From: Singulisphaera acidiphila DSM 18658
GTDB lineage: Bacteria > Planctomycetota > Planctomycetia > Isosphaerales > Isosphaeraceae
Reading direction: 5' to 3'
DNA length: 64,000 bases
NCBI RefSeq assembly: GCF_000242455.2
Contig: NC_019892.1
Coordinates: 8,938,744 to 9,002,743 of the forward strand
Shown: positions 51,746-59,861 of the stretch, piece after piece
How the letters are laid out: every line of letters begins with the position of its first letter
Position numbering within the stretch: position 1 is the first letter of the stretch
The notes under the pieces: model-generated
The model's database searches: none
Told to the model about the DNA's origin: nothing
The model's input: the letters and a program-made list of their open reading frames with translations, nothing else
Position numbers and translations under genes: made by a program

Positions 51746-52093
51746 ATGAGTCTTTGGAACGGACGAACATCGAGCATCTTCGGAACCGCCGTCCTGACAG
51801 TGGCAGCCCTTGTGGGCACGGGTTCGACGGCATCTGCTTGCGGCTTCGGACGCCATTGCGGGTACCATCACCACCGCAGCGCCTATTACGGAGGGTATGG
51901 GTACGGGAGTTACTATTCCGGCTACTACGCGCCTCGCTACACCTATGCGACTTCGTACTACGCCCCCCAGTACGTGCAACCCACCTCTTACTACACCCCC
52001 CAACAGCATGTCTATCCCACCTCTTACTACACCCCCCAACAGTACGTGTATCCCACAACCTACTACACAGCCGGCCGGGGCTTCTGCTGGTGA
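51746..52093 (+). CDS. Secreted tyrosine-rich repeat protein
   Basis: 115 aa from ATG 51746 with AGGAGA ten bases upstream. A signal peptide ends at about residue 31 (TGSTASA-C). The mature chain is His/Gly/Tyr-rich (GYHHHRSAYYGGYGYGSYY), then short repeats built on TSYYxPQxYV/HVYP: TSYYAPQYV, TSYYTPQQHVYP, TSYYTPQQYVYP, TTYYTAGRG. It ends in FCW. Low-complexity exported Tyr-rich proteins suggest a surface or matrix component, possibly crosslinked; no enzyme motif is visible. It lies just beyond the IS66 element. Confidence 0.8.
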   Translation: MSLWNGRTSSIFGTAVLTVAALVGTGSTASACGFGRHCGYHHHRSAYYGGYGYGSYYSGYYAPRYTYATSYYAPQYVQPTSYYTPQQHVYPTSYYTPQQYVYPTTYYTAGRGFCW

Positions 52094-52438
52094 CATCAGG
52101 CCCCTCTGCCTTGAGATCGCGCCCCGGTGCCTCGAGCAGGCCAGCGAAGCCCTGCTCGGCCGATAGACCGTGACCGATCTTCTTCTCTCCCCACCCCCCA
52201 GGGGAGGGAACGACGTCTCTTTATCCTTCCAAAAAAGGACCTCTCCCGCGTTCTGGGCGAAGCTCAAGAGCAAGACGACGACGGCTTCCTCACCTTGTCG
52301 ATCGAGAGATCACTCTCGCCTGCTGTTCAGCAAATACGCTACGGATATTCAAAAACATCCAAATATTTTCAATTTCTCATTTTCTTTCTATTTCGCTGTG
52401 TTCCGCGATTAAGTTTCTGCGATTTCCGCAAGACACTC
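52094..52438. other. Intergenic region, A/T-rich on the right
   Basis: No credible gene. Bases about 52320-52430 are A/T-rich (AAATATTTTCAATTTCTC) and lie directly upstream of a strong promoter-like sequence at 52439, as an UP-type region might. Confidence 0.45.
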
Positions 52439-52496
52439 TTGACATCCCCGCGCGGCCCGCTCATACTAGCCCCACAATTGAGACTGAGTCTCAATT
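52439..52496 (+). promoter_or_regulatory. Promoter-like sequence with 21-bp palindromic operator
   Basis: TTGACA (52439-52444), a 17-base spacer, then CATACT (52462-52467). At the expected start is a perfect palindrome: AATTGAGACT, one base, AGTCTCAATT (52476-52496). The inner 7-1-7 part fits TGAnAnT-n-AnTnTCA, the layout of Fur-family boxes, but the regulator is an inference. No recognised gene follows on the plus strand. Confidence 0.5.
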
Positions 52497-52820
52497 CCAT
52501 CGAAACAGCAAGGTCAACCGGTTTGGTCCACCGGGTTGTTCTTGGCCGTCGGTATTCCCCGTGGAAAGGAACATCAACGTGGTGACCTGCCGCCCCTGGC
52601 GCAGTGGCTTCTCGCGACGAGCCACGACGGTGAGGTGCTCGACGGTTGACACGGCTTCGGCCAGGGCCGACGAGAAGCCTGTTCCTTTCCCAACCCGATC
52701 ACGTCGTTTGGCGTAAAGGTACACGTCCGCCGGGGAGACACTCCGTCCTGTGTCAGGTCGGTTGTGGGACCACTCCCCGGCGGCGTGCAGTTTCCACCGT
52801 GGCACGATTGGGTGCGTCAC
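52491..52820 (-). CDS. Possible small protein after the sigma-54 regulator
   Basis: A 109-codon frame from GTG 52820, starting 30 bp after the response-regulator stop on the same strand. Codon third positions are mostly G or C as in neighbouring genes, and the composition is balanced (DVYLYAKRRDRVGKG, SSALAEAVSTVEHLTVVARR). No ribosome site is seen and I recognise no family. It could be a gene fragment or a chance frame. Confidence 0.33.
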   Translation of the reverse strand: MTHPIVPRWKLHAAGEWSHNRPDTGRSVSPADVYLYAKRRDRVGKGTGFSSALAEAVSTVEHLTVVARREKPLRQGRQVTTLMFLSTGNTDGQEQPGGPNRLTLLFRWN

Positions 52821-52850
52821 GGCGTTGGGATTTCGCGGTGATTCTCGATT

Positions 52851-54254
52851 CTACTCGACGCCGTACTTCCGCAGACGCTGGCGGAGGGTGGCTCGGTGCA
52901 TCCCGAGCATCTGGGCGGCAGCCGCCCGGTTCCCCTGGCAGCGTTCGAGCACGACGCGCAGCAAGGGGGGTTCGACCAGTGTGAGGAACCGTTCGTAGAG
53001 CGGGGTCTCGTCGCCGGTGGTCGATTGGGCCTCCTGATGGGCCCAGAGCGTGGCCTGCTCCTGAATCTCGCGACCGATCGGCGGCCGGGCGATTGTTGCG
53101 CTCGGATGGCTGGTTGGAAGGTGTTCGACCCGGATCGAGCGGCCTCGGGCCACGATGGCCGCGTGCTCGATGGCGTTCCTGAGTTCGCGGACGTTGCCGG
53201 GCCAGGGGCGGGAACGGAGTTCCGCGAGGACCTCTCTCGAGAGATGGCCGTCGGTCCCGTCCGGCAGCCGCGACTGCTTCAAAAAATGCTCGGCCAGGAC
53301 GGGAATGTCGTCGGGTCGGTCGCGAAGCGGGGGCAAATGGATCGGGAACACGCTCAGGCGAAAGAAGAGGTCGTCCCGAAACTGGCCGGTCGCCATCAAC
53401 TCGGCCAGGGGTCGGTTGGTCGCGGCGACGACCCGGATGTTGGTCGCCCTTGGCTTCGCGTCGCCGACCGGCGTCACTTCGCGGTGCTCGATCGCGCGGA
53501 GGAGCTTGACCTGGAGCAAGGTCGGAATATCGCCCACCTCGTCGAGGAGGACCGTGCCGCCGTGGGCGAGTTCGAGCAGGCCTTTCTGATCCTGCACTGC
53601 TCCGGTGAACGAGCCGCGGACGTGGCCGAAGAGTTCGCGCTCCACAAGGTTCGGGCTGAGCGCGGCCAGGCAGACGGGCAGGAAGGGGCCGGCGTGCCGA
53701 CTGCTGTGGCGGTGAATCGCGCGGGCGACCAGTTCCTTGCCGGTCCCGCTCTCCCCCGTGATCAGCACGGGCACATCCGTCGGGGCCACCAGGGCGATGC
53801 TCTTGAAGAGATCCTGCATGGCGGGCGAAGCGCCGATGAGCGTCTCCGGACCGGGCTGCGGCTCAGGCTCGGACCGGCGGATTTTCGAAGGGGTCCCCTT
53901 CTCCAGGGCTCGTTTGATCACGGCCCCGGCCTGATCGAGGTCGAACGGCTTGACCAGGTAGTCGTAGGCCCCCCCTTCGATGGCGCGGACGGCGGTATCG
54001 AGGTTACCGAAGGCCGTGATCACGATGATGGGCGTGGCGCCGATCCGCTCGCGAAACCGAGTCATGGCGGTCAGGCCGTCCATGCCGGGCAAGCGGACGT
54101 CGAGCACGACCGCGTCGAGGCCCCCGCCATTGGCCAGCCGCAAACCTTCCTCGGCCGACGCAGCGATCTCGACCTCGTGCCCCTCGTCGGTGAGGAACTC
54201 GCGGAACGCCCAGCAGATGCTTGCCTCGTCATCGACGATCAGGATACGGCCCAT
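52851..54254 (-). CDS. NtrC-family sigma-54-dependent response regulator
   Basis: 467 aa. Receiver domain: IVDDEAS, phosphoacceptor Asp52 in VVLDVRLPG, Lys102 in YLVKPFD. AAA+ domain: Walker A GESGTGKE (167-174), Walker B GTVLLDEVGD. The sigma-54 contact loop reads GSFTGA (214-219) instead of the usual GAFTGA. The C-terminal Fis-type helix-turn-helix is RAAAAQMLGMHRATLRQRLRKYG. It overlaps the kinase gene by 16 bp. It would activate sigma-54 promoters; a candidate target is the divergent gene at 56074. Confidence 0.95.
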   Translation of the reverse strand: MGRILIVDDEASICWAFREFLTDEGHEVEIAASAEEGLRLANGGGLDAVVLDVRLPGMDGLTAMTRFRERIGATPIIVITAFGNLDTAVRAIEGGAYDYLVKPFDLDQAGAVIKRALEKGTPSKIRRSEPEPQPGPETLIGASPAMQDLFKSIALVAPTDVPVLITGESGTGKELVARAIHRHSSRHAGPFLPVCLAALSPNLVERELFGHVRGSFTGAVQDQKGLLELAHGGTVLLDEVGDIPTLLQVKLLRAIEHREVTPVGDAKPRATNIRVVAATNRPLAELMATGQFRDDLFFRLSVFPIHLPPLRDRPDDIPVLAEHFLKQSRLPDGTDGHLSREVLAELRSRPWPGNVRELRNAIEHAAIVARGRSIRVEHLPTSHPSATIARPPIGREIQEQATLWAHQEAQSTTGDETPLYERFLTLVEPPLLRVVLERCQGNRAAAAQMLGMHRATLRQRLRKYGVE

Positions 54255-55633
54255 GAGGCGCCCTCAACGGACGGGACAGTTCGGGGTATTACCAACGAAA
54301 AATGGGTGACTCCGTCCGCACACGTCCAGGATAGCCGCCCACCATGCTCGAGGGCCACCTGGTTTGCCAAGGCGAGTCCCAATCCGACCCCCTCGGGCTT
54401 GCTCGTGATGAACGGCTCACACAGGTGTTCGGCCAGTTCCACAGGGGGTCCTTCGCCCGAGTCGCTGACCACAATGGCCACGAGATCCCCTTCCGGCACA
54501 GCTTCGAGGCAAATGCGCCCTCCGGGCCCGGCGGCCTCGATCGCGTTGAGTACCAGGTTCAGCACGGCCCCCCGGACCCCCGACTCGTCCGCGCAGAGCT
54601 CGATCGGCATTCCGCTTCGCCTGCGCTCGAGCAAGACCTTGGCATGTTGACACGAAGGCTCGACCAGCAAGGCGACATCGTCGAGCAGCCGGTCCACCTC
54701 GAAATCGGCCGGGGCTCGCCGCTCGACCCGGCCGAGGGAAAGCAGGCCCTTAACGTGCTCCTCGGTCATCGCCAATTGCCGCAAGGCGACGTCGAGGCTC
54801 CGATCCCCTTCCGGCCCGGGATACCGCCGCGCATGGAGCTGAATACTCATCCGGGCCCCGGTGAGCGAGTTCCTGAGTTGGTGGGCCAGGCCGGCGGCAA
54901 GCTGGGCCAGGATCCGGGTCCGCTCCGATTGCTGGATCGTCTGGCGCATTTCCCTCAGTTGAACACACATCCGATTGATTGAACGAGAAAGGTCCCGCAC
55001 CTCGTCCTGCCCGCGTCCGAGGTCAACCTCGCGGAAGTCTCCTCCGGCGATGAAGGCGACCTGCTGCTCCAAGCGGCGGATCCGACCGCTGATCCGGTGG
55101 GCGACCCAACTCGTAACGGCGGCCAACAGGCCAAGCGACCCGACCCCAAGCATGAGCGGCGGCCAGGCCGCGTCCCACCGCGCCTGCCTCCAGACCGTCT
55201 CGGGATAGAGCACGAGAAGCGAGCGCCCCTGCGGACGACTCGACGGGCGAATCCGGGTCGCAAAATAGCGGGTGCCCCCGAGGGAGACCGTGGGCGACTC
55301 TCCCAGGGAGTCGAGGTGCGCCACCGTCAACACCGTATCGAGCGGGGTCGGGAGAACGGCAGGGTCGGAGAAGCTGGTTTCGGTCATCCGGCCCTCCTCG
55401 TCGTAGGCGACGAAGTGGGCTCCGGAGAGTCCGCGCATCTTGGCGAGCACCCCCGCAGTATAGGGGAAGTTCGCATGCCCAAGCGTGTCGATCACGCCAT
55501 TGAGACGGTCGATCACCTGGTGTTCGACCCGGCTCGTGGCAAGCCGAGCCGTGGAGAGCGTGATCGCAGCCACCGCAATCCCTTGGATCGCGACGAGCGG
55601 GATCAGAATCTGGTTGCGCAGCGACCATCGCAT
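54239..55633 (-). CDS. Sensor histidine kinase
   Basis: 464 aa. Two membrane helices (about 9-28 and 158-177) enclose a periplasmic sensor of roughly 130 residues. A HAMP-like linker (HRISGRIRRLEQQVAFIAGGDF) leads to HisKA with His251 in LAAGLAHQLRNSLTGA, then the ATPase domain with NLVLNAIEAAGPGG, VSDSGEGPP and GVGLGLALANQ. It phosphorylates the adjacent sigma-54 regulator. The signal is unknown. The pair is of the NtrB/ZraS-like kind with an exported sensor. Confidence 0.94.
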   Translation of the reverse strand: MRWSLRNQILIPLVAIQGIAVAAITLSTARLATSRVEHQVIDRLNGVIDTLGHANFPYTAGVLAKMRGLSGAHFVAYDEEGRMTETSFSDPAVLPTPLDTVLTVAHLDSLGESPTVSLGGTRYFATRIRPSSRPQGRSLLVLYPETVWRQARWDAAWPPLMLGVGSLGLLAAVTSWVAHRISGRIRRLEQQVAFIAGGDFREVDLGRGQDEVRDLSRSINRMCVQLREMRQTIQQSERTRILAQLAAGLAHQLRNSLTGARMSIQLHARRYPGPEGDRSLDVALRQLAMTEEHVKGLLSLGRVERRAPADFEVDRLLDDVALLVEPSCQHAKVLLERRRSGMPIELCADESGVRGAVLNLVLNAIEAAGPGGRICLEAVPEGDLVAIVVSDSGEGPPVELAEHLCEPFITSKPEGVGLGLALANQVALEHGGRLSWTCADGVTHFSLVIPRTVPSVEGASWAVS

Positions 55634-56073
55634 AAGGACGTTGACACCCCACGTCGAGTCAGACTTGCCTTCCCAGCATCGCCTTGGGCGGTTTTCACTC
55701 GCTTATCAGTAAAGAAGATCCGAGATCGCTCATTCCATCAGAGCGTTGGGAAGGCACGATCCGCAAGGGAGGCCCCCTGGAGAAAGACGAGGGAACTCCA
55801 AGGCGATGAAATTTTCGCCGCGTGCGGCGAAAGAATCGCCACACGGGGAACCAACTCGTCGTCCGTTGCTTCGTCGCAATCGGTTCGGTAAAAAAGAGAT
55901 ACGATCATACGCGGATCGTGGAACGGCATTTGCTTTGGTATTTTTTGTTGTCGAGAGGGTCTCGAGCGAGCGCCGGCCAAGTTTGCCTTTGATGGGTCGC
56001 CTGGCCAGGATCGTCATCCTTCGCACCCGGCTATCTTTGGGTCACGTCCCCGGATCAGAAAGGACTGTTCGCG
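55634..56073. other. Divergent promoter region of kinase operon and prenyltransferase-repeat gene
   Basis: About 440 bp without a credible gene. It contains a candidate sigma-54 promoter at 55919-55934 directed towards 56074. The remainder shows no strong repeat. Confidence 0.5.
55919..55934 (+). promoter_or_regulatory. Candidate sigma-54 promoter
   Basis: TGGAAC-GGCAT-TTGCT matches the consensus TGGCAC-N5-TTGCW with one mismatch and keeps the essential GG-N10-GC spacing. It lies about 140 bp before the ATG at 56074 and beside a sigma-54 activator gene. Confidence 0.55.
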
Positions 56074-57213
56074 ATGCCCCTGCCCTTGTCCCATCCCTTG
56101 TCCCGCCGAGAGTGCCTCATCCACGGCGTCCAGGCCTTCGGACTCATGGCCTTGGCTTCCCGACCGATCGTGAGCCTTGCGGCTGAAGGGGCAACCGCAG
56201 CCGACCTGACGGCCAAGGGGATCGACTTCCTGCGACCGCGTCAGGCGGAAAATGGAAGTTGGTCGGGCGATCGCAAGGAGCCCGGAATCACGGCGCTGGT
56301 CGTATCGGCCTTGCTCCGCACAAAGCGGGTGACCCCGGCCGAGCCGGTGATCACCAAGGCCCTCACATTCCTGGAAGGGTTCCTCGGCCCCAAGGGGGGA
56401 CTCTCCGAAGCCGCCCACTCGAACTATTCGACCTCGATCGCGATCATGGCCTTTCAAGAGGCGAATCAAGGGGGGCGGTACGACGCGATCATCAAGGGGG
56501 GGCAAGAGTTCCTCAAGGCGATGCAGTGGGACGCGTCGGAAGGGAAAGGGCCGGACGACGCCTTCTACGGCGGGGCGGGCTACGGCGGCAAGAATAACCG
56601 ACCCGACCTCTCGAACACGGCCTTCATGATGGAAGCGCTCCACGACACGGGGCTGCCCGCCGATGACCCTGCGCTCCAGCGGGCCCTCATTTTCGTCTCG
56701 CGCTGCCAAAACCTCAAAAGCGAGTTCAATGACCAGCCGTGGGCTGACAAGGTCAACGACGGTGGGTTCATCTACACGGCCGCCAACGGCGGGTCGAGCG
56801 TCGCCGGCAACACCGAAAACGGGGGCCTCCGCTCCTATTCGGCAATGACCTACGCCGGCCTCAAGAGCATGATCTACGCCGGCCTCACCGCCGACGATCC
56901 GCGCGTCAAGGCGGCCAACGCCTACATCACCAAGCATTACAGCCTGGACGAAAACCCGGGACTCGGCCAGAAGGGCCTCTTCTACTACTACCAGACCTTC
57001 GCCAAGACGATGGCCCTGCTCGGCAAGCCGACCGTCGTCGACGGCTCGGGCAAGAGCCACGACTGGCGAGCCGAGCTGACCGCCGCGCTGGCCAAACGCC
57101 AGGAGGCCAATGGAAGCTGGACCAACCCGGCCGACAGCTTCATGGAAGGGGACCCGAACCTCGTCACCGCCTATGCCCTGCTCGCCCTGGCCTACGCCCA
57201 GCCGAAGGGCTAA
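56074..57213 (+). CDS. Exported prenyltransferase/squalene-oxidase-repeat protein
   Basis: 379 aa from ATG 56074 (AAAGGA upstream). The N-terminus SRRECLIHGVQAFGLMALAS looks like a Tat-type signal with cleavage after SLA. The mature protein has alpha-alpha barrel repeats of the terpene-cyclase/prenyltransferase type: DFLRPRQAENGSWSGD, NTAFMMEALHDTGL, NDGGFIYTAANGG and KRQEANGSWTN. No DxDD cyclase motif is visible, so a catalytic cyclase is unlikely; binding or another role is possible. Control by the divergent sigma-54 system is inferred. Confidence 0.83.
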   Translation: MPLPLSHPLSRRECLIHGVQAFGLMALASRPIVSLAAEGATAADLTAKGIDFLRPRQAENGSWSGDRKEPGITALVVSALLRTKRVTPAEPVITKALTFLEGFLGPKGGLSEAAHSNYSTSIAIMAFQEANQGGRYDAIIKGGQEFLKAMQWDASEGKGPDDAFYGGAGYGGKNNRPDLSNTAFMMEALHDTGLPADDPALQRALIFVSRCQNLKSEFNDQPWADKVNDGGFIYTAANGGSSVAGNTENGGLRSYSAMTYAGLKSMIYAGLTADDPRVKAANAYITKHYSLDENPGLGQKGLFYYYQTFAKTMALLGKPTVVDGSGKSHDWRAELTAALAKRQEANGSWTNPADSFMEGDPNLVTAYALLALAYAQPKG

Positions 57214-57267
57214 TCGAATCGCCCTCCGGCCTTGCCTTTGACATGGAAAAGGGCCTGTTCCCCAGCG

Positions 57268-57312
57268 GGGCGATCGAGCCAATCCTCGATCGCCCTCTGC
57301 CTCTTTTTTTTC
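57268..57312 (+). terminator. Rho-independent terminator of the 56074 gene
   Basis: An 11-bp perfect stem GGGCGATCGAG (57268-57278) and CTCGATCGCCC (57285-57295) with loop CCAATC, followed by an eight-base T-run at 57304-57311. It lies about 55 bp after the stop. Confidence 0.9.
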
Positions 57313-58078
57313 CGCGCGCTTCCCTACCATCGCTCCGGTGACGACGATCGGTCCCCCCAAAAAAGACGGGCGAGCAACGAGCCACCTTCCCTTCCACCCA
57401 CACCCTGGCCGAAATTCCCCGAGTTCGGCCCAGGCCAGCCAACCAGCATCGACAACCCACGATCCCACTTTTTAACCAGGCCCCCCTTGATCCGCACGCG
57501 ATTCCCTGGCTATGCTCCTTTGTCGAGAATGAATCTCAATATCAGTGTTCCCGTTTGATTCGGCTTGGCCTTGGTCCCGCCAGTCCGGATCGTCGTTCCG
57601 TCATAAAGGGCAGGTTCTTGTCGGCGTGCTTGCCCCCCCCACCCCAATAGCCAGGGCATCGGTGTCGGAGAATCATGCGCGGGGAGTTTTCTCTCCGTTC
57701 GGTTCTCACGATGGCTGACCGCCCCGCGTCCATCTCCTCCGTCAGAGTCCGCCCGGCGTCGCGAAACGGCCGCCGGACCTCCTCCCCCCATGCGGAGAAT
57801 CGAGAGTTCCTGGTGCAAACACCAGCTCTCGGCGTCTCGAACCATCGCGAACGCTCGTTCGAAAACCGACCGTGACGAGGCGGCACGCTCGCTGAGAGAG
57901 AGACTCTGAGGGGCATTGAGCCCTCGAGGATCGCCCCTTGGAAATCGCGCCCCCCTCACCCTTGCGCGATCGATCGCGTCGACCGCCCGGCTCGAGCGTC
58001 TCCCGATGGTCTTTGAAACGACATTCCCTTGCGCATTGATCTCTTTTGCCATTTCGGTCGATTTACGGGGGCGTTCTC
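57313..58078. other. Long intergenic region (about 765 bp) before second DUF1559 gene
   Basis: No supported gene. An open frame on the minus strand (58052 to 57510) is low-complexity and has no family resemblance. A degenerate dyad (GAGAAT-G-AATCTC, 57525-57537) is the only motif noted. Confidence 0.45.
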
Positions 58079-59116
58079 ATGACCAACACACAAGTCCGTC
58101 GCGGCTTCACGCTTATCGAACTCCTGGTGGTCATCGCCATCATTGCAGTGCTGATCGCCCTTTTGCTGCCGGCCGTGCAGGCCGCCCGCGAAGCGGCTCG
58201 CCGCATGCAATGCGTCAACAACTTCAAGCAACTCGGGTTGGCAATGCACAACTATGAATCCACTAATGGGGTGTTGCCTCCCCAGCAGGTCCTGTCGTTC
58301 ACAGGCACGGCCGTGGGTTGGAAGTCCATCTGGGGGGTCACCTCGCGAATCGCTCCCTTTCTGGAGCAGGGAGCGCTCTACAACTCGATCAACTTCACGT
58401 TGAAAGTCACCGATCCACCGAATTTGACCGCCGTCGGCACGTCCTTGAACAACCTGATCTGCCCGAGCGAGGTGAACTTTCAGCCGTTCCAGAGCACGAA
58501 TACCGTAGGGGTGACGACAACCTTTGGAATCTCGAACTATGGCTGGTGCGAAGGGGATTGGTACGTCTTCGGCGGGGCCGGGGCCCCGGCGAACCGATCG
58601 GCTTTCGGTCCGAACATGAGCCGCACGTTCGCGGCGTTCACCGACGGCCTGAGCCAGTCGGTACTCGGTGCCGAGGTCAAGGCCTACGTCCAGGCCTACC
58701 ACGACTGCCCCGGCACGGTGCCCGCTGGCCTGGCCTCTCCGTCGGCGCTTCCCAACCCCACCGACGTGATCGCCGCCGTGGTCTCAGCCCCTTCGCAGTG
58801 CAAGGCCGCCGCCGGGCACACGCGATGGTGCAACGGCAATACCTTCTACGATGGGTTCACCACCTCGCTTCCGCCAAACACCAAGGTCCTCACCGGCACG
58901 CCGACCCCCCAGGACTCCGACCTGGTCTCGGAAGACGAAGACGATGGCGGCCCGACCTACTCCGCAGTCACCTCGCGGAGCTATCACTCGGGCGGAGTCA
59001 ACGTGCTGTTCGGCGACGGCAGCGTGCATTTCATCAAAAACTCGATCGCCTGGCAAACCTGGAGGGCGCTGGGGTCGATCGGCGGCAGCGAGGTCATCTC
59101 GTCCGACTCTTACTGA
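58079..59116 (+). CDS. DUF1559 protein with type IV pilin-like N-terminus, second copy
   Basis: 345 aa from ATG 58079. It begins MTNTQVRRGFTLIELLVVIA and continues with the same IAVLIALLLPAVQAAREAARR as the protein at 32536. The C-terminus has SYHSGGVNVLFGDGSVHF and SEVISSDSY. The middle diverges (SNYGWCEGDWYVFGGAGAP). It stands alone without a small lipoprotein. Surface or secretion-linked role, exact function unknown. Confidence 0.93.
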   Translation: MTNTQVRRGFTLIELLVVIAIIAVLIALLLPAVQAAREAARRMQCVNNFKQLGLAMHNYESTNGVLPPQQVLSFTGTAVGWKSIWGVTSRIAPFLEQGALYNSINFTLKVTDPPNLTAVGTSLNNLICPSEVNFQPFQSTNTVGVTTTFGISNYGWCEGDWYVFGGAGAPANRSAFGPNMSRTFAAFTDGLSQSVLGAEVKAYVQAYHDCPGTVPAGLASPSALPNPTDVIAAVVSAPSQCKAAAGHTRWCNGNTFYDGFTTSLPPNTKVLTGTPTPQDSDLVSEDEDDGGPTYSAVTSRSYHSGGVNVLFGDGSVHFIKNSIAWQTWRALGSIGGSEVISSDSY

Positions 59117-59384
59117 AATCCTCAACGCATGGCCGAAACATCACGCTCGCTTCTCTTTTGGAGGGCGAGCGTGAGATTGCAGACAAGCACGCTGGCTTCG
59201 GCAACACACTACAACAACAACACTGCAAGCAATTATTAAATTAATTGCATGATTTGCCATATATTTTGATAGACGGCTTGGCCGCCATTGTTTGCCCTCC
59301 TCTCTTCCAATCTCCCCGAACATCGGCATCTTCACGTCCTTTAGCCTCACTGTCGGACCAGGAAAAAATACGCAGATCGAAACG
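59117..59384. other. Intergenic region with two hairpins
   Basis: A perfect 10-bp stem TCACGCTCGC (59141-59150) and GCGAGCGTGA (59165-59174) lies just after the DUF1559 stop but lacks a T-run. A second, A/T-rich stem GCAATTA (59229-59235) and TAATTGC (59242-59248) follows. Nothing else seen. Confidence 0.5.
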
Positions 59385-59441
59385 TTGACATCTACGGGCC
59401 AAGCGGTACGATACCGCCAGTATCTACGTCTCTTCCCGTAG
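59385..59441 (+). promoter_or_regulatory. Promoter and candidate BlaI-type operators
   Basis: TTGACA (59385-59390) and TACGAT (59407-59412) are spaced by 16 bases. A perfect dyad GCGGTA-CGA-TACCGC (59403-59417) overlaps the -10 box. A second dyad CTACG and CGTAG (59424-59428, 59437-59441) lies just downstream. Their position suits repression by the BlaI-like protein encoded ten bases later. Confidence 0.6.
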
Positions 59442-59450
59442 GGATTCGCC

Positions 59451-59861
59451 ATGGCTGATCTTGTTCCGACCTCACGCGAGCTCGAAGCGCTGAAGGTTCT
59501 CTGGAAGCGAAAACGCGCGACCGTGCGCGAGATTTACCAGGAATTGAAGCCACGCGAGAGTGAACTGGCCTACACCACAGCGCTCAGCCTGCTCCAGACC
59601 ATGGAGCAAAAAGGGCTCGTGGGGCATGAGTCGGCCGGCAAGGCCTACACCTATTACGCCAAGGTCCGGCGAGACAGCGTCTTTCGGAAGCTGGCCGGTG
59701 GGTTCCTCGACCGTGTCTTCGACGGAGCAGTGGGCGAGTACGTCGCCCGCGCCCTCCAATCGCGCCAGTCGAGCGTCGCCGAGTTGGAGGAATTGGAGAA
59801 GATGATTGCCGAGGCGAAGAAGGCTGCCCAGGCACGGGATGAGAAAGGGGCCAGCACATGA
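59451..59861 (+). CDS. BlaI/MecI/CopY-family repressor
   Basis: 136 aa from ATG 59451. The winged helix is typical: PTSRELEALKVLWKRKRATVREIYQEL, then AYTTALSLLQTMEQKGLVGHE. In the known systems the membrane peptidase BlaR1 triggers cleavage of BlaI in its C-terminal part and relieves repression. Its stop overlaps the start of a BlaR1-like gene (ATGA), so the pair is translationally coupled. No beta-lactamase gene is next to it. Confidence 0.93.
   Translation: MADLVPTSRELEALKVLWKRKRATVREIYQELKPRESELAYTTALSLLQTMEQKGLVGHESAGKAYTYYAKVRRDSVFRKLAGGFLDRVFDGAVGEYVARALQSRQSSVAELEELEKMIAEAKKAAQARDEKGAST

Noticed and set aside
57510..58052. 180-codon minus-strand frame before the second DUF1559 gene
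   Set aside because: Low-complexity Arg/Gly/Ser composition, overlaps the ribosome-site region of the next gene, no family resemblance.
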